NCBI GenBank assembly: GCA_030693155.1
Contig: JAUYBJ010000079.1
Location: 1 to 64,000, forward strand
Source: Methylococcales bacterium
GTDB lineage: Bacteria; Pseudomonadota; Gammaproteobacteria; Methylococcales; Methylomonadaceae
Direction of reading: 5' to 3'
DNA length: 64,000 bases
The notes under the pieces were generated by a model. The model saw only the letters and a list, made by a program, of their open reading frames with translations. It did not search any database and had not been told where the DNA came from. The position numbers and the translations under genes are program-made. Below are positions 63,283-64,000 of the stretch, piece after piece; the stretch's first letter is position 1; each line of letters starts with the position of its first letter.

Positions 63283-63999
63283 TTAGTTGGTTATGCTACC
63301 TGTACAACTACTGCCCTGCCCTGCGGTACAGCCGTAACAATGTTGCTGGGTGGCGATGGATTGACCGAGTAATTCGGATACTTCTGTGATATGTAGCGGT
63401 TGTTTTGCGCCTAACGGCAATTTGAGCATTTGATTAAAATCACAATCATACACAAACCCCTGCCAATCGACGCTTAAGGTGGTTCTGCACATGACACTGG
63501 CTAATGCGTCTGGATTAAAATTGGCTTTTAATAGCTTCATATAATCATCAAACTGCCCTGTGCTTAACAATACGCTGCCAAAGCGTTGGATGGGTAAGTT
63601 AATGAGCGCGTAAAGCTGATTGAAAACAATCCCATACTGCTCACTTAAATGTTGCTTATAGGCTTGTTCGAGTGCGTGTTGCGGCGGCGGTAAACTCGCG
63701 CCTTGCGGATTAAACACTAAATTTAGTATTAGCGGGCTATCCGTTTGACCGTAACCCAGCGCGTTTAATTGTTGTAAAGCAATGATACTTTTATTAAACG
63801 TGCCTTTGCCGCGCTGTTTATCAACATTATCCTGTAAATAACATGGCAAGGACGCGACAATGTCCACTTGTTGCTGAGCTAAAAATTCGGCTAAATCTGA
63901 ATAACCGTCTTCTAATAAAATCACCAAGTTGCAACGGTCTATCACTTTCACGTTACGAAGCCGCGCCTGCTCCACCAGATAACGAAACTGCGGATTCAT
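63283..63999 (-). CDS. arsS: ArsS-type arsenosugar-biosynthesis radical SAM protein, C-terminal part (runs off the window)
   Basis: YDCDFNQMLKLPLG, CYGCTAGQGSSCTG C-terminus; 5' end beyond 64000. Confidence 0.8.
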   Translation of the reverse strand: MNPQFRYLVEQARLRNVKVIDRCNLVILLEDGYSDLAEFLAQQQVDIVASLPCYLQDNVDKQRGKGTFNKSIIALQQLNALGYGQTDSPLILNLVFNPQGASLPPPQHALEQAYKQHLSEQYGIVFNQLYALINLPIQRFGSVLLSTGQFDDYMKLLKANFNPDALASVMCRTTLSVDWQGFVYDCDFNQMLKLPLGAKQPLHITEVSELLGQSIATQQHCYGCTAGQGSSCTGSITN

Positions 64000-64000
64000 T

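Noticed and set aside
1-64000. CRISPR array, prophage, toxin-antitoxin or anti-phage defence island
   Set aside because: No regularly spaced direct repeats, cas genes, phage structural genes or recognisable defence genes seen; repeats present are inverted and non-periodic

Overview
Chromosomal window that looks like a gammaproteobacterial methanotroph or methylotroph (Methylococcales-like). The taxon is inferred from gene content and no search was run. Three kinds of support: serine-cycle/C1 genes (glycerate 2-kinase, mtdA, a nearby malate dehydrogenase), a lanthanide-type XoxF methanol dehydrogenase with the D-Y-D motif, and mostly housekeeping loci. The housekeeping loci include dksA-gluQ, recG, lpxH, rlmJ, tsaD/rpsU-yqeY-dnaG-rpoD-tRNA, metK-ahcY, rlmB-ccmA-ccmB, uppP, radA and a glycogen cluster (malQ, GH57, glgC, glgB, glgA). 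The right edge holds an arsenosugar-type arsS/methyltransferase pair followed by adaptor and outer-membrane transport genes. An arsC-acr3 operon lies at 28.8-30.4 kb. The most notable non-genic signal is layered small repeats. (i) A 109-bp MITE occurs in two inverted copies with CTAG-type target sites. (ii) A ~135-bp element occurs in two full copies, each inserted in the centre of a REP-like palindrome with an apparent ~6-bp target duplication, plus one relative sharing only the termini. (iii) Several GTAG/GTGG-headed REP-like palindromes are present, two of them inserted in frame inside genes (gckA and an outer-membrane efflux gene). Two genes look broken: a single-base frameshift in the GH57 gene and an in-frame TAG at a Trp position in the NodT/OprM-like gene. 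The best protein-level candidate for an under-described system is a translationally coupled pair of divergent GTPases at 8.2-11.5 kb. No CRISPR, rRNA, prophage or complete IS was seen.
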